Assembly: GCA_013348725.1 (NCBI GenBank)
Contig: CP054689.1
Coordinates: 43,501-107,500, forward strand
From: Ectothiorhodospiraceae bacterium 2226
Lineage (GTDB): Bacteria > Pseudomonadota > Gammaproteobacteria > GCA-013348725
Direction: 5' to 3'
DNA: 64,000 nt
How positions within the stretch are numbered: the first letter of the stretch is position 1; every line of letters begins with the position of its first letter. Made by a program: the position numbers and the translations under genes. Under the pieces are notes generated by a model. It saw only the letters and a list, made by a program, of their open reading frames with translations, had not been told where the DNA came from and ran no database searches. Positions 46,520-56,850 of the stretch are shown here, piece after piece.

Positions 46520-46680
46520 GTAAGGGTTTAACCATCCATCCTGGATCGCCCAGACCACTGAAGCCCATGCGTCGTTTTCGCGTTGCTTCGTTATCGACGC
46601 CTTGAGACGGTTCGTAACGGCGCACATCCTGGTACGGCAGAACGCTGCACTGCCCCGAGCTTCCTTAGCCCCGGTCGGAC
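46519..46680. repeat. Dispersed repeat, copy B
   Basis: This non-coding stretch fills the convergent gap between ygfZ and lysS. It matches copy A in order and spacing of blocks: AACCATCCATCCTGG, GCCCAGACC, GCGTCGTTTTCGCGTTGCTTC, GACGCCTTGAGACGG and GGCGCACATCCTGGT. The copies are clearly diverged (perhaps two thirds identical by eye). Its terminal dyad is much less regular than in copy A. Confidence 0.45.
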
Positions 46681-48180
46681 CTAGTCCTGGCGCTCCGGCC
46701 GCATATGCGGGAACAGCAACACGTCGCGAATCGACGGCGAGTCGCTCAGCAACATTACCAGGCGGTCGATGCCGATGCCCTCGCCCGCCGAGGGTGGCAG
46801 GCCATACTCCAGCGCGCGGATATAGTCCTCATCGTAATGCATCGCCTCCTCATCGCCCGCCTCCTTGTCCTGGACCTGCTGACGGAAGCGCTCGGCCTGA
46901 TCCTCCGGATCGTTGAGCTCGGAGAAGCCGTTGGCGATCTCGCGACCCGCGATGAAGAACTCGAATCGGTCGGTGACGAAGGGGTCAGCGTCATTGCGCC
47001 GCGCCAAGGGTGAAACCTCCGCCGGATAGGCGGTAATGAAGGTGGGCTGCTCGAGCTTGTGTTCGGCCGTCTTTTCGAAGATCTCGAGCTGCACCTTGCC
47101 CAGACCCCAGGTAGGCTCGATATGGATGTCCAGGGACTCGGCCACGCGCCGGGCGCTCTCCAGCTCCGCCAAATCCTGCGCCCCGACCCCGGGGTTGTAA
47201 TGCAGGATCGCGTCCTTGAGCGTGTGCCGGGCGAAGGGCTTGCCGAGGTCGTACTCGGCGCCCTGATACGCCAACCGCGTGTCGCCCAGCACCGCCTGCG
47301 CCACGCCGCGCATCATGGTCTCGGTGAGATCCATCAACTCGTGATAGTCGGCGTAGGCCTGATAAAACTCCAGCATGGTGAACTCGGGGTTGTGGCGCGT
47401 GGAGAGCCCCTCGTTGCGGAAATTGCGATTGATCTCGAACACCCGTTCGAAGCCCCCGACCACCAGGCGCTTGAGGTAAAGCTCCGGGGCGATGCGCAGG
47501 TAAAGCTGCATGTCCAGCGCGTTGTGGTAGGTCACGAACGGCTTGGCCGCGGCGCCGCCCGGCACGGGCTGCATCATCGGCGTCTCGACCTCGAGGTAGC
47601 CCCGCGCGATCAGAAACTGACGGATGTACTCGATGGTGTCCGAGCGGAGCTGGAACAGCCGCCGGGTATCGGGATTCATGATCAGATCGAGATAGCGCTG
47701 CCGGTAGCGCACCTCCTGGTCCACCAACCCATGGAACTTCTCCGGCAGCGGCCGCAGCGACTTGGTCAGCAGTACGATCTCGTCCACCTTGATGGAAAGC
47801 TCGCCCGCGCGGGTGCGAAACACCGTACCGACGGCGCCGATCACATCCCCCAGATCCCACTTCTTGAACTGCTCGTTGTAGAGGCCCTCGGGAAGCGCGT
47901 CGCGCTGCACATAGAGCTGCACCCGGCCGGACATGTCCTGCAGGTCGGCAAACGCGGCCTTGCCCATCACGCGGCGCGTCATCATGCGCCCCGCGACCCG
48001 CACGCGCACGCCTTCGCTCTCGAGCGACTCGGCAGCGTGTGCGCCAAAGCGCGCGTGGATGTCCGCCGCGAGGGTATCGCGCCGGAAGTCATTGCGGAAG
48101 GCGACCCCCTGCTCGCGCAGCGCGGCCAGCTTGCCGCGGCGCGCCTGGATGATCTCGTGCTCGGTGTTATGTTCGCTCAT
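46681..48180 (-). CDS. lysS: Lysyl-tRNA synthetase (class II)
   Basis: Charges tRNA-Lys. It is 499 residues from the ATG at 48180 ([20 protein letters not shown]); a GTG two codons upstream is possible. The OB-fold anticodon domain ([20 protein letters not shown]) is followed by class II motif 1 ([19 protein letters not shown]), motif 2 ([20 protein letters not shown]) and motif 3 ([20 protein letters not shown]). It lies 23 bases downstream of prfB, the usual prfB-lysS pair. Confidence 0.97.
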   Translation of the reverse strand: MSEHNTEHEIIQARRGKLAALREQGVAFRNDFRRDTLAADIHARFGAHAAESLESEGVRVRVAGRMMTRRVMGKAAFADLQDMSGRVQLYVQRDALPEGLYNEQFKKWDLGDVIGAVGTVFRTRAGELSIKVDEIVLLTKSLRPLPEKFHGLVDQEVRYRQRYLDLIMNPDTRRLFQLRSDTIEYIRQFLIARGYLEVETPMMQPVPGGAAAKPFVTYHNALDMQLYLRIAPELYLKRLVVGGFERVFEINRNFRNEGLSTRHNPEFTMLEFYQAYADYHELMDLTETMMRGVAQAVLGDTRLAYQGAEYDLGKPFARHTLKDAILHYNPGVGAQDLAELESARRVAESLDIHIEPTWGLGKVQLEIFEKTAEHKLEQPTFITAYPAEVSPLARRNDADPFVTDRFEFFIAGREIANGFSELNDPEDQAERFRQQVQDKEAGDEEAMHYDEDYIRALEYGLPPSAGEGIGIDRLVMLLSDSPSIRDVLLFPHMRPERQD

Positions 48181-48203
48181 CGTCACTCGGTTTGCGGCGG
48201 CCG

Positions 48204-49302
48204 CTAAAGCCCGCTCTTGAGGCTGGCTTCAATAAAAAGGTCGAGGTCCCCGTCCAACACGGCTTGCGGATTGCCGGTTTCCACGCCTGTGCGCAGGTCC
48301 TTGATGCGCGACTGGTCGAGCACGTAGGAGCGGATCTGGCTGCCCCAGCCGATATCCGACTTACTCTCCTCCAGCGCCTGCTTCTCCACGTTGCGCTTCT
48401 GGACCTCCAACTCGTACAGCTTCGCTTTGAGCTGCTTCATCGCCGTCGCGCGGTTCTTGTGCTGCGAGCGGTCGCTCTGGCACTGCACCACCACGCCGGT
48501 TGGATTGTGGGTAATACGGATGGCCGAGTCGGTGCGGTTGACGTGCTGTCCACCGGCACCGCTCGCGCGGTAGGTGTCGATGCGCAGGTCGGCGGGATTG
48601 ATCTCGATGTCGATGTCTTCGTCCACCTCAGGCGAGACGAACACCGACGCAAAGGAGGTATGACGCCGGTTCCCGGAGTCAAACGGCGACTTGCGCACCA
48701 GGCGATGCACGCCGGTTTCGGTGCGCAGCCAACCATAGGCGTAAGCGCCTTGGACACTGACGGTCGCGCTCTTGATGCCGGCGACCTCGCCCTCCGACGC
48801 CTCGATCAACTCGGCCTTGAAGCCGCGCCGTTCGCACCAGCGCAGGTACATGCGCAGCAGCATCTCGGCCCAATCCTGCGCCTCGGTGCCCCCCGACCCG
48901 GCCTGGATATCCAGAAAGGCGTTGTTCGCGTCCATCTCGCCCGCGAACATGCGTTGAAACTCGAGCTGCTCGAGTTCCCGCTCGAAGCGCTCGAGATCCC
49001 CGTCCACGCTCGCCAGGGTGTCCGCGTCCTGCTCTTCCGCCGCGAGTTCCAACAACTCCTGCGCGTCAGCCAGGCCCGCGTCCAGGCGCTCCAGGGTGCC
49101 GGTGACTTGCTCCAGGCGCGCGCGCTCGCGGCCCAGTTCCTGGGCGCGCTCGGGCTCGTTCCAGATGGCGGGATCCTCGAGTTCGCGCTCGACCTCGATC
49201 AGGCGCTCGCGCTTGCTCGGATAGTCAAAGATACCCCCTCAGGGACGCGGATCGGCCCTGAAGATCTTCGATACGTGCGAATAAGGGATTGAATTCGACC
49301 AT
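48204..49302 (-). CDS. prfB: Peptide chain release factor 2 (programmed +1 frameshift)
   Basis: Recognises UGA and UAA. Translation begins at the ATG at 49302 ([20 protein letters not shown]), reads 25 codons to CTT-TGA, then continues in the +1 frame as [15 protein letters not shown], giving 365 residues in total; the span of 1099 bases is 366 codons plus one, as required. The stop-codon recognition SPF is in [15 protein letters not shown] and the catalytic GGQ is in [15 protein letters not shown]. The main frame alone shows an ATG only at 49055, which would lack the N-terminal domain. Confidence 0.96.
49225..49239 (-). promoter_or_regulatory. RF2 recoding site
   Basis: The minus strand reads AGGGGGTATCTTTGA followed by C: the internal Shine-Dalgarno-like AGGGGG, the slippery CTT and the in-frame TGA-C context. 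Low RF2 favours slippage of +1, giving feedback control of prfB. The arrangement is identical to that in most bacteria. Confidence 0.93.
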
Positions 49303-49341
49303 GATGCCCCTCTACGACAAGCCGGGCATCATACTACAAAC

Positions 49342-49368
49342 GGCGGGACGCCGTGGAGACGTCCCGCC
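49342..49368 (-). terminator. Hairpin terminator after the two-gene unknown operon
   Basis: GGCGGGACG and CGTCCCGCC are perfect nine-base complements around a nine-base loop, three bases after the stop at 49372. On the minus strand it is followed by GTTTGTAG, a weak T-tract, so termination is likely but not certain. Confidence 0.65.
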
Positions 49369-49371
49369 GCT

Positions 49372-49818
49372 TCAGTTGGCGTCAAGCAGGGCCTGACAGC
49401 GAGTTGCGAAGTCGCGCGCCTTCCCCTCGTCGATCAGCAGCTGGGCGATCTTGCGTGCGGCCACCACACCTTCGGCCAGTCCCTCGCGGCTCTCAGTCGC
49501 GGCCTCGATCTTGGCCACCACCTTCCCCGCGTTGTCGCCGAACACCTCGCGCGCGATGGCGATCATGGACTGCTTGATGTCACCGTAACCGCCTGCCGCT
49601 TTGGACTCGATCACCTGGATGAAGCCCTGCTCGGCAAGGCGCACCAGGGCCGCTTTCAGATTCGGGGCGCCGGCCGCCTTACGCATGACCTCCTGCGCGG
49701 TCGAACGCCCGTCCACCAAGATCAGCGCCAGGCGTTCGTCCTTGGGCAGTCCATGCGTGCGACGCTTGATCTCTTCCTCGCCCTTGGCGGTCTTGAGCAG
49801 CCGTGCATCGGGATCCAT
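49372..49818 (-). CDS. Unknown protein with winged-helix-like N-terminal half
   Basis: 148 residues, soluble. Residues 12-75 (TAKGEEEIKRRTHGLPKDER, LALILVDGRSTAQEVMRKAA, LKAALVRLAEQGFIQVIES) have the helix pattern seen in small winged-helix domains that follow a 'dominant Leu, then LI/LV' rhythm in signalling proteins. The C-terminal half (IKQSMIAIAREVFGDNAGKV, VVAARKIAQLLIDEGKARDF) is helical. No DNA-binding or enzymatic residue can be named. It follows the membrane protein gene by four bases, so the two are a unit. Confidence 0.6.
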   Translation of the reverse strand: MDPDARLLKTAKGEEEIKRRTHGLPKDERLALILVDGRSTAQEVMRKAAGAPNLKAALVRLAEQGFIQVIESKAAGGYGDIKQSMIAIAREVFGDNAGKVVAKIEAATESREGLAEGVVAARKIAQLLIDEGKARDFATRCQALLDAN

Positions 49819-49822
49819 GACG

Positions 49823-50143
49823 CTACTCCGTGAGGACTTGGATTACCCGATGGACCAGCTTGATGGTGATCACTACGTAGACGGCGCCGAACAGGAAGAT
49901 GAGCGCCACCACGAAACGCAGCACCTCGTCCGGCAGCACGCGGAAGAAGGGCGCCACCAGATAGCCGAAGGTAAACAGTACCACCAGCCCCGACAGAATC
50001 GCCCACTGACGCCCTACGATGCCGCCGGGAATGGACGAGGACAGCGAAACGACAGCCCACAGTGCGTACAGGATGGTTGCCACGGCGAGTGCCGTGATGA
50101 TGAACGTGGCATCGAGCGCCACGACTTGATTGATCAGCGACAT
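49823..50143 (-). CDS. Small membrane protein of unknown function
   Basis: 106 residues with three predicted transmembrane segments: TFIITALAVATILYALWAVV, WAILSGLVVLFTFGYLVAPF and FVVALIFLFGAVYVVITIKL. The C-terminus is a short cytosolic tail (HRVIQVLTE). First gene of the pair with the 148-residue protein, which it precedes by four bases. I do not recognise the family; a role in membrane-linked signalling would be guesswork. Confidence 0.62.
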   Translation of the reverse strand: MSLINQVVALDATFIITALAVATILYALWAVVSLSSSIPGGIVGRQWAILSGLVVLFTFGYLVAPFFRVLPDEVLRFVVALIFLFGAVYVVITIKLVHRVIQVLTE

Positions 50144-50259
50144 GCTTCCCCCCTTGGATGCGCCCGCGCGCCTCGAACTTTGTTTTTAGGAACCGCATCG
50201 GCCGAAAGTGTGACATCCGTCACGTTACCTGCGACGCTACACCCGAAATCCGTTATGGG

Positions 50260-51984
50260 TCAAGCATTCTCTACACACAGAGGCAACGGAAGCAAGCGCT
50301 CGATCACGAGTTGAAGCGTGCGCGCATCCCGATAGCGGTTCACATCGAGCCGATAATGGACCTGCGCGCGACTGCCCGCCGCTATCGCCGCCTCAGCCGC
50401 CGCATTGAAGGCGATTCCCTCCACGGTCCGCTGCCCGCCTGGCGCGCGCAGCACGAGCTTGAGATGTACCTCCCCCACCACGCGCACCGTGACCACCTCG
50501 AACTCGCCTTCGAACACGGGCTCGGGAAAGCCCTGACCCCAGGGACCGGCACTGCGCAACAGCTCGGCGATCGGCAGCACGAGATCGTCCGGCGCCAGGG
50601 CCCCGTCGGTTGCGGTCGCCATCCCCAAGCGCGCAGCGTCACAGGCAGCCGCCACCGCCTCGACGAACGCGTCGGAAAAGCGCTCGATGTCCACCGCGGC
50701 GAGCTGTAGGCCGGCGGCCATGGCATGACCGCCGAAGCGCCGGAGCAGGGTCGGATGGCGCGTGGCGACTGCCTCCAGCACGTCGCGCAGGTGCACCCCG
50801 GGTATGGAGCGTCCGGAGCCCTTTAATTCGCCGTCGCCGCAATCGGCGAAGGCGATGACCGGGCGCTGAGTGCGGTCCTTGATCCGCGAAGCGACAATGC
50901 CGACCACCCCCTGGTGCCAGCCCGGATCGAACAAGCACAGGCCGGCTGGTAAATCGGCGCCGTCGATGAGCGCGTCCTCGACCAATGCGAGCGCCTCGTC
51001 GTGCATGCGACGCTCGAGCGCGCGCCGTTCCAGGTTGAGCTCGTCCAGCGTCGCGGCGTAGCCGGCGGCCTCGGCGGGATCATCGGTGAGCAGACAACGC
51101 ACACCCAGGCTCATGTCGTCCAACCGCCCGGCGGCATTCAGCCGCGGGGCGATGCCGTAGCCCAAGTCCGCGGCCACCACCTCGCGCAAATCCCGTCCGG
51201 CGATCTGTGCGAGCGCCCGGATGCCGGCGCAGGCCCGGCCTGCCCGCATGCGTTGGAGCCCCTGGGTCACCAGGATCCGATTGAGCGCGTCGAGGGGTAC
51301 CACATCGGCCACCGTGCCCAATGCGACCAGATCGAGCAGTTCGGCGAGGTTCGGCTCCTCGCGGGACGGGCCGAACCAGCCCTGCGTACGCAGGTGCGCA
51401 CGCAAGGCCAGCAGCACGTAGAAGATGACGCCGACGCCCGCCAGCGCCTTGCCGGGGAAGCCGCAGCCCGCTTGGTTGGGATTCACAATGGCGTCGGCCT
51501 CGGGCAAGTGCTCGCCGGGCAGATGGTGATCGGTCACCACCACGCGGATTCCGGCGGCGCGCGCCGCGCGCACGCCCTCCACGCTGCTGATGCCATTGTC
51601 GACGGTGATCAGCAGATCGGGCCCGCGCTGCTGCGCAAGCGCGACGATCTCCGGCGTGAGGCCGTAGCCGAACTCGAAGCGATTGGGCACCAGAAAATCG
51701 ACCGCCGCCGCGCCGAGACGACGCAGCCCCCGCACCGCCACCGCGCAACTGGTCGCCCCGTCGGCATCGAAATCGCCCACCACGAGAATGCGCTCTGCCC
51801 GGGTCAAGGCGTCGGCGAGCACCGCCACGGCCGCGTGGATACCCCGCAGGTCGGCGTACGAAGGGAGTCTGGCGAGACGGTAATCGAGGTCTTCGGGGCG
51901 CGCGCCGCGTGCCCGGTAGAGCCGCGCGAGCAGCGGATGCACACCGTGCCACGGGTCCTCGTTCATCCCCGATTGCGAGCTCAT
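50260..51984 (-). CDS. recJ: Single-stranded-DNA exonuclease RecJ
   Basis: 5'-3' single-strand exonuclease in recombination and mismatch repair. It is 574 residues; an alternative start at 51966 would shorten it by six. DHH-family motifs are intact: LVVGDFDADGATSCAV, VTVDNGISS-type ITVDNGISS, VTDHHLPGE and ALGTVADVVPLD. The DHHA1 domain has RSIPGVHLRDVLEAVA and FGGHAMAAGLQL. The C-terminal OB domain ends at LQLVIERLLPL. The start overlaps the upstream gene by four bases. Confidence 0.95.
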   Translation of the reverse strand: MSSQSGMNEDPWHGVHPLLARLYRARGARPEDLDYRLARLPSYADLRGIHAAVAVLADALTRAERILVVGDFDADGATSCAVAVRGLRRLGAAAVDFLVPNRFEFGYGLTPEIVALAQQRGPDLLITVDNGISSVEGVRAARAAGIRVVVTDHHLPGEHLPEADAIVNPNQAGCGFPGKALAGVGVIFYVLLALRAHLRTQGWFGPSREEPNLAELLDLVALGTVADVVPLDALNRILVTQGLQRMRAGRACAGIRALAQIAGRDLREVVAADLGYGIAPRLNAAGRLDDMSLGVRCLLTDDPAEAAGYAATLDELNLERRALERRMHDEALALVEDALIDGADLPAGLCLFDPGWHQGVVGIVASRIKDRTQRPVIAFADCGDGELKGSGRSIPGVHLRDVLEAVATRHPTLLRRFGGHAMAAGLQLAAVDIERFSDAFVEAVAAACDAARLGMATATDGALAPDDLVLPIAELLRSAGPWGQGFPEPVFEGEFEVVTVRVVGEVHLKLVLRAPGGQRTVEGIAFNAAAEAAIAAGSRAQVHYRLDVNRYRDARTLQLVIERLLPLPLCVENA

Positions 51985-53012
51985 GCGGGGGCCTGCAGAT
52001 AGGCGCGCAGGTGACGCGGCCGGCGGACGAGTCGGTGCCAGGTGTTCGGTTTACGCACTCGCCATAAGCGCCCGTCGCCGACGTCGAGCTCGAAGCCCGC
52101 TAGCTCGCCGGCCTGCACGCGCTCCCAGAGCGGCGCCAGCCACTGCCGATCCAGGGATTCGAGCCGCGCCAGCCAGCCGAAGAGATCGCCCTGTACCACG
52201 TCGGCGCGCAGCGTATCGAGCACCAAGAGGTCACCCGCCGCGACACGCGGCACGACCTCGCCCGGCCACACGGGGTCACAGTCCTGCTCCGGAATCCCGG
52301 CGCGCCGGGCCAAGGCGCGCGCGAGCGGCTCGGTGCTCCAGACCCGGCGCAGCTCGGTGCGCACCGCCGGCAGCGGCCCCTCGCCCCAGAACCACAGGCT
52401 GTTGACCGGCAAACGCCCCGCCGACTCGCGCTCGGCATTGACGGGCGCGGCGTGCAGAACCATCTGGATTTCGTTCAAGCGCCGATGCCAGGCGCGCTCG
52501 GCGGGCAGATGGTGATCGATGCGCTGACCGAGCAGGCTTTGCGGCGGGAGGGTGTGCAGACGCGGCAGTCCGTCCCAGCGCACGTACCAGCGCTGCGGGT
52601 GGAGCGGCTGGATCTGCCAACCCTCGTCGGCGAAATGCGTGTTGAGGTGGGCGGCCAGTTGGACCGACTCCTCCGGCGTCAGGGCGGGGGCGTCGTCGAG
52701 CAGTCGCAGGCTGTCGCGATCGGCCTGCAGGTAGACCGGGTCGGCGCGCAGCCAAACATCTTCGTCGGGCGCCCCGCCGTCGAGCACGCGCGTGAGCGAG
52801 GCAACCGGCAGGCGCTCCACCGGCGACACGCCGAAGCGGACCGCCAATGCGGCTTCCAGCCCCACCGCCGGCGCCGCCACGGCCTCGCCGTAGCGCAGCA
52901 GTGCCTGCAGGCCCTCCAGGGACGGCCATTCGGTCCCCGCCAATGCATCTGCTCCGGGCAGACGCGCCAGCAACCCCGGGATGAGGAGGCTCAGCGGGGC
53001 TGCTGCAGCCAC
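51981..53012 (-). CDS. Conserved protein, tentatively phosphoglycerate-mutase-like
   Basis: 343 residues from a GTG at 53012, nine bases after the thrC stop. It opens AAAAPLSLLIPGLLARLPGA, with no clear signal peptide. Notable stretches are WLRADPVYLQADRDSLRLLD, GWQIQPLHPQRWYVRWDGLP and NSLWFWGEGPLP. In related genomes a gene at this place, between thrC and recJ, is often annotated as a regulatory or cofactor-independent phosphoglycerate mutase; the ADPV, NSLWFWG and GDLL pieces fit that loosely, but the metal-binding motifs of true enzymes are not evident to me. Treat function as unknown. Confidence 0.5.
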   Translation of the reverse strand: MAAAAPLSLLIPGLLARLPGADALAGTEWPSLEGLQALLRYGEAVAAPAVGLEAALAVRFGVSPVERLPVASLTRVLDGGAPDEDVWLRADPVYLQADRDSLRLLDDAPALTPEESVQLAAHLNTHFADEGWQIQPLHPQRWYVRWDGLPRLHTLPPQSLLGQRIDHHLPAERAWHRRLNEIQMVLHAAPVNAERESAGRLPVNSLWFWGEGPLPAVRTELRRVWSTEPLARALARRAGIPEQDCDPVWPGEVVPRVAAGDLLVLDTLRADVVQGDLFGWLARLESLDRQWLAPLWERVQAGELAGFELDVGDGRLWRVRKPNTWHRLVRRPRHLRAYLQAPA

Positions 53013-53020
53013 CCGGCCAC

Positions 53021-54166
53021 TCAGTTCGGCAGGTTACGGAGGATGACGTCCCGCACCGCCGGCAAGGTAGCCTCCACGGCGGTGAGGTCCTGCGCGCTCT
53101 GTCGAATGGCGATGTCGGGATCCTTGAGGCCGTGCCCGGTGAGGGTGCAGACCACGCTGCTGCCCTCGGGGATCCGGCCATTGCGGATGTCGCGCATCGC
53201 CCCGGCGAGCGAGGCGGCGGAGGCCGGCTCGCAGAACACGCCCTCCTTCTCCGCCAGCAGCTTCTGGGCCGCGAGGATCTCCTCGTCGGCACACTCGTCG
53301 AACCAGCCGCCGGACTCTTTCTGCACCGTCCAGGCCTGCTCCCACGACTGCGGATGGCCGATCCGGATCGCGGTGGCGAGCGTATCGGGGTCGTCGACCA
53401 TATGGCCGCGCATGAACGGCGCGCTCCCCGCGGCCTGATAGCCGATCATCTTGGGCCGGTTGCCCACCAGCGCCCCGCCCGCGTACATGCAGTGTCCGTT
53501 ACAGAACGCACAGGCGCGTGTCACCTGATCACCCGAGGCGGCCGACACCTCCGTGTAGCCGATCCAGTGCGCGGTGATGTTGCCGGCGTTGCCAACCGGC
53601 AGACAATGGTAGTCCGGCGCGCGCCCGAGCTCCTCGACGATCTCGAAGGCGGCCGTCTTCTGCCCCTGCAAACGATAGGGGTTGATCGAATTGACGATGG
53701 TCACCGGCGCCTCGCCCGCCACTTCCTTCACGAGCTGCATGCCTTCATCGAAATTGCCCTTGATCTGCACGATGCGCGCCCCGTGCATCATGGCCTGCGC
53801 CAGCTTGCCGAGCGCGATCTTGCCGTCGGGGATCAACACGAAGGCGGTGATGCCGGCGCGCGCGGCATAGGCCGCCGCGGCGGCCGAGGTGTTGCCGGTC
53901 GAGGCGCAGATGATGGCGCGGCTGCCCTCTTCGACCGCCTTGGTGACGGCCATGGTCATGCCACGGTCCTTGAACGAACCGGTCGGGTTCAGGCCCTCGA
54001 ACTTAACGTAGATCTCCACGTTCTTGCCGAGGGCGCGCGGCACATTGTGCAGGCGAATGAGGGGCGTGTTGCCCTCGCCCAGGCTGATGATGCGCGTGTC
54101 GTCGTGCACCGGCAGGCGGTCGCGGTATCTCTCGATCAGGCCGGTGTAGCGGGGGCGAAAGGACAT
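53021..54166 (-). CDS. thrC: Threonine synthase ThrC
   Basis: PLP enzyme converting O-phosphohomoserine to threonine. It is 381 residues, the shorter form usual outside enterobacteria. The PLP lysine lies in NPTGSFKDRGMTMAVTKAVE near residue 58; CASTGNTSAAAAAYAARAG and PVGNAGNITAHWIGY form the phosphate and substrate loops. Cysteines cluster at ACAFCNGHCMY, possibly structural. It lies 35 bases after hom in a hom-thrC unit. Confidence 0.94.
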   Translation of the reverse strand: MSFRPRYTGLIERYRDRLPVHDDTRIISLGEGNTPLIRLHNVPRALGKNVEIYVKFEGLNPTGSFKDRGMTMAVTKAVEEGSRAIICASTGNTSAAAAAYAARAGITAFVLIPDGKIALGKLAQAMMHGARIVQIKGNFDEGMQLVKEVAGEAPVTIVNSINPYRLQGQKTAAFEIVEELGRAPDYHCLPVGNAGNITAHWIGYTEVSAASGDQVTRACAFCNGHCMYAGGALVGNRPKMIGYQAAGSAPFMRGHMVDDPDTLATAIRIGHPQSWEQAWTVQKESGGWFDECADEEILAAQKLLAEKEGVFCEPASAASLAGAMRDIRNGRIPEGSSVVCTLTGHGLKDPDIAIRQSAQDLTAVEATLPAVRDVILRNLPN

Positions 54167-54201
54167 GTGCTTCCTCGTAGGCGGGCGCGGGCGCCCGCGG
54201 G

Positions 54202-55518
54202 TCAGTTGCGGTTAAGGTGTTCGACGCGGATGCGGGTCACCGCGCCGTCGATGGATTCCAGCGCCTCGATGCTGGCGATGGCGCGGTTCATACTGCCTTC
54301 GGCGACCCGGTGCGTGAGCATGATGACGGTCACCGAGGCCGCCTCGCCCTGCGGCTCGTGCTGGCGGATGGCCTCGATGCTGATGCCTTGGTCACCCAGG
54401 ATGCGTGTCACCTCCGCGAGCACGCCGGGGCGGTCCTGCGCCTGCATGCGCAGGAAATAGGCCGTCTGTACCTGCTCCATGGCCAACACCGGCACGTCGG
54501 ACAAGGCATCGGGCTGAAAGGCCAGATGCGGAACCCGGTTCTCCGGATCCGAGGTGAGCGCACGCACCACATCGACCAGATCCGCCACCACCGCCGAGGC
54601 CGTCGGCTCGGCACCGGCACCCGCGCCGTAGTACAGCGTCGGGCCCACCGCGTCGCCCTTCACCAGTACCGCGTTCATCACGCCGTCGACGTTCGCGATC
54701 AGACGTCGCTCGGGAATCAGCGTGGGGTGCACACGCAGCTCCACGCCTTCGGCGGTGGCGCGCGCGAACCCCAGGTGCTTGATGCGATACCCCAGCTGCT
54801 CGGCGTAAGCGACGTCTTCGCGCGTAATGCGCGTGATGCCCTCGGTGTACACCTTGTCGAACTGAAGCGGAATCCCGAACGCGATCGCGGCGAGAATGGT
54901 CAGTTTGTGCGCGGCGTCGATGCCTTCCACGTCGAAGGTCGGATCGGCCTCGGCATAACCCAGGCGCTGCGCCTCGGCCAGCACGTCGGCGAACTCGCGG
55001 CCCTTGTCGCGCATCTCGGTCAGGATGAAGTTGCCGGTACCGTTGATGATGCCGGCCAGCCACTCGATGCGGTTGCCGGCCAGCCCTTCGCGCAAGGCCT
55101 TGATGATGGGGATACCGCCCGCCACCGCCGCCTCGAATGCCACGGTCACGCCGCGCGCCTGCGCCGCCGCAAAGATTTCATTGCCGTGCTTGGCGATGAG
55201 CGCCTTGTTGGCGGTGACCACGTGCTTGCCCTGCTCGATGGCGCGCAGCACCAACTCGCGCGCGAGGGTGTCCCCACCGATGAGTTCCACCACTACCGCG
55301 ACGTCCGGGTCGTCCACCACCTCGCGGGGGTCGGCGCTCAAGGCGATGCCGGTGGTGTCACAGGTGCGCGGGCGGTCGAGGTCACGCGCGGCCGCCCGCA
55401 CCACCTCGATGCCGCGGCCCGCGCGGCGCGCTATTTCTTCGGCATTGCGCGCGAGCACGCTGACCGTGCCGCACCCGACCGTCCCCAGGCCCAACAGGCC
55501 GACCTTTACCGGATTCAC
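54202..55518 (-). CDS. hom: Homoserine dehydrogenase
   Basis: Reduces aspartate semialdehyde to homoserine. It is 438 residues. NAD(P) loop [15 protein letters not shown] is near the N-terminus (residues 8-22), [20 protein letters not shown] and [16 protein letters not shown] follow, and the catalytic Lys/Asp region is in [22 protein letters not shown]-terminal ACT domain ([20 protein letters not shown]) suggests allosteric control by threonine. The start overlaps alaC by four bases, so alaC-hom-thrC are coupled. Confidence 0.96.
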   Translation of the reverse strand: MNPVKVGLLGLGTVGCGTVSVLARNAEEIARRAGRGIEVVRAAARDLDRPRTCDTTGIALSADPREVVDDPDVAVVVELIGGDTLARELVLRAIEQGKHVVTANKALIAKHGNEIFAAAQARGVTVAFEAAVAGGIPIIKALREGLAGNRIEWLAGIINGTGNFILTEMRDKGREFADVLAEAQRLGYAEADPTFDVEGIDAAHKLTILAAIAFGIPLQFDKVYTEGITRITREDVAYAEQLGYRIKHLGFARATAEGVELRVHPTLIPERRLIANVDGVMNAVLVKGDAVGPTLYYGAGAGAEPTASAVVADLVDVVRALTSDPENRVPHLAFQPDALSDVPVLAMEQVQTAYFLRMQAQDRPGVLAEVTRILGDQGISIEAIRQHEPQGEAASVTVIMLTHRVAEGSMNRAIASIEALESIDGAVTRIRVEHLNRN

Positions 55519-56723
55519 CCTGCCGTCTCCTTCATGGCCGCTTGCCGATCACGCCGGAACATGTCGCGGATGCCGCGCAAGGCTTGGCGTGTACGGTGTT
55601 CGTTTTCGATGAGGCTGAAGCGCACATGATCGTCGCCGTACTCGCCGAAGCCGACGCCCGGCGAGACGGCAACGCAAGCGTCCTCCAGCAGCTTCTTGGC
55701 AAACTCCAGCGAGCCCATGTGGCGGTACTGCTCGGGAATCGGCGCCCACACGAACATGGTCGCCTTGGGCTTCTCCACCGTCCAACCGAGCGCATTCAGG
55801 CCGTCGCACAGTACGTCGCGCCGGCGCTGGTACATGTCGCGGATCTCGGTGACGCAATCCTGCGGCCCCTCCAGGGCGGTGATCGCCGCCACCTGGATCG
55901 GCGTGAACATGCCGTAGTCGAGGTAGGACTTCATGCGTGCCAGCGCAGCCACCAGCTGCTCGTTGCCGCACATGAAGCCCACGCGCCAGCCCGGCATGTT
56001 GTAGCTTTTGGAGAGGGTGAAGAACTCGACCGCCACCTCGGTCGCGCCCGGCACCTGCAGGATCGAGGGCGCCACGTAACCGTCGAACGCAAGATCTGCG
56101 TACGCCAAGTCGTGGACCACCCAGATCTTATGCTCTCGGGCCACCGCCACCACCTTCTCGAAAAACTCGAGGTCCACGCATTGCGTGGTCGGGTTTCCGG
56201 GGAAGTTCAGCACCAACATCTTGGGCTTAGGCCAGGAGTCCTTGATGGCCTTCTCCAGCTCCCCGAAGAAGTCCCCGCCGTCCACCAGGGGCACGTGCTG
56301 AATGTGCGCCCCGGCGATCACGAAGCCGTAGGGGTGGATCGGGTAGGACGGATTCGGCACCAGCACCGCGTCCCCGGGGCCCATGGTCGCCAGCGCGAGA
56401 TGTGCCAGCCCTTCCTTGGAGCCGATGGTGACGATCGCTTCGCGCTCGGGATCCAGGGTGACGCCATAGCGCTTCTGATACCACTGGCAGATCGCCCGGC
56501 GCAGGCGCGGAATACCGCGTGAGACCGAGTAGCGGTGAGTATCGCCGCGCTGGGCGGCCTCCACGAGCTTATCGACAATGTGCTGGGGCGTGGGCTGATC
56601 GGGATTGCCCATGCCGAAGTCGACTATGTCCTCCCCCCGCGCTCGTGCCTTGGCTTTTAGGTCGTTGACGATGTTGAATACGTAGGGAGGCAGCCGTTTA
56701 ATACGTTGGAATTCGTCGATCAA
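55515..56723 (-). CDS. alaC: Alanine transaminase AlaC
   Basis: Class I PLP aminotransferase, 402 residues, interconverting pyruvate and alanine. The PLP lysine is in [25 protein letters not shown]-type [20 protein letters not shown] and [20 protein letters not shown] are typical of the AlaC/YfdZ branch. The start is the ATG at 56723, facing the Mth938-type gene across a 127-base divergent gap. Upstream of hom this gene order is common in gammaproteobacteria. Confidence 0.93.
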   Translation of the reverse strand: MIDEFQRIKRLPPYVFNIVNDLKAKARARGEDIVDFGMGNPDQPTPQHIVDKLVEAAQRGDTHRYSVSRGIPRLRRAICQWYQKRYGVTLDPEREAIVTIGSKEGLAHLALATMGPGDAVLVPNPSYPIHPYGFVIAGAHIQHVPLVDGGDFFGELEKAIKDSWPKPKMLVLNFPGNPTTQCVDLEFFEKVVAVAREHKIWVVHDLAYADLAFDGYVAPSILQVPGATEVAVEFFTLSKSYNMPGWRVGFMCGNEQLVAALARMKSYLDYGMFTPIQVAAITALEGPQDCVTEIRDMYQRRRDVLCDGLNALGWTVEKPKATMFVWAPIPEQYRHMGSLEFAKKLLEDACVAVSPGVGFGEYGDDHVRFSLIENEHRTRQALRGIRDMFRRDRQAAMKETAG

Positions 56724-56850
56724 GGCAGCAGTCCAATAAGGCGCGGCGGGACCCGCGCACCGGGTCCGTCAAAGACTGTTAACATTAACTGCTGGCCCAA
56801 ATCACTGTCAATTGCGCGCCGCTCAGCGCGCGGCCCTGAGGAGGGAGCCG

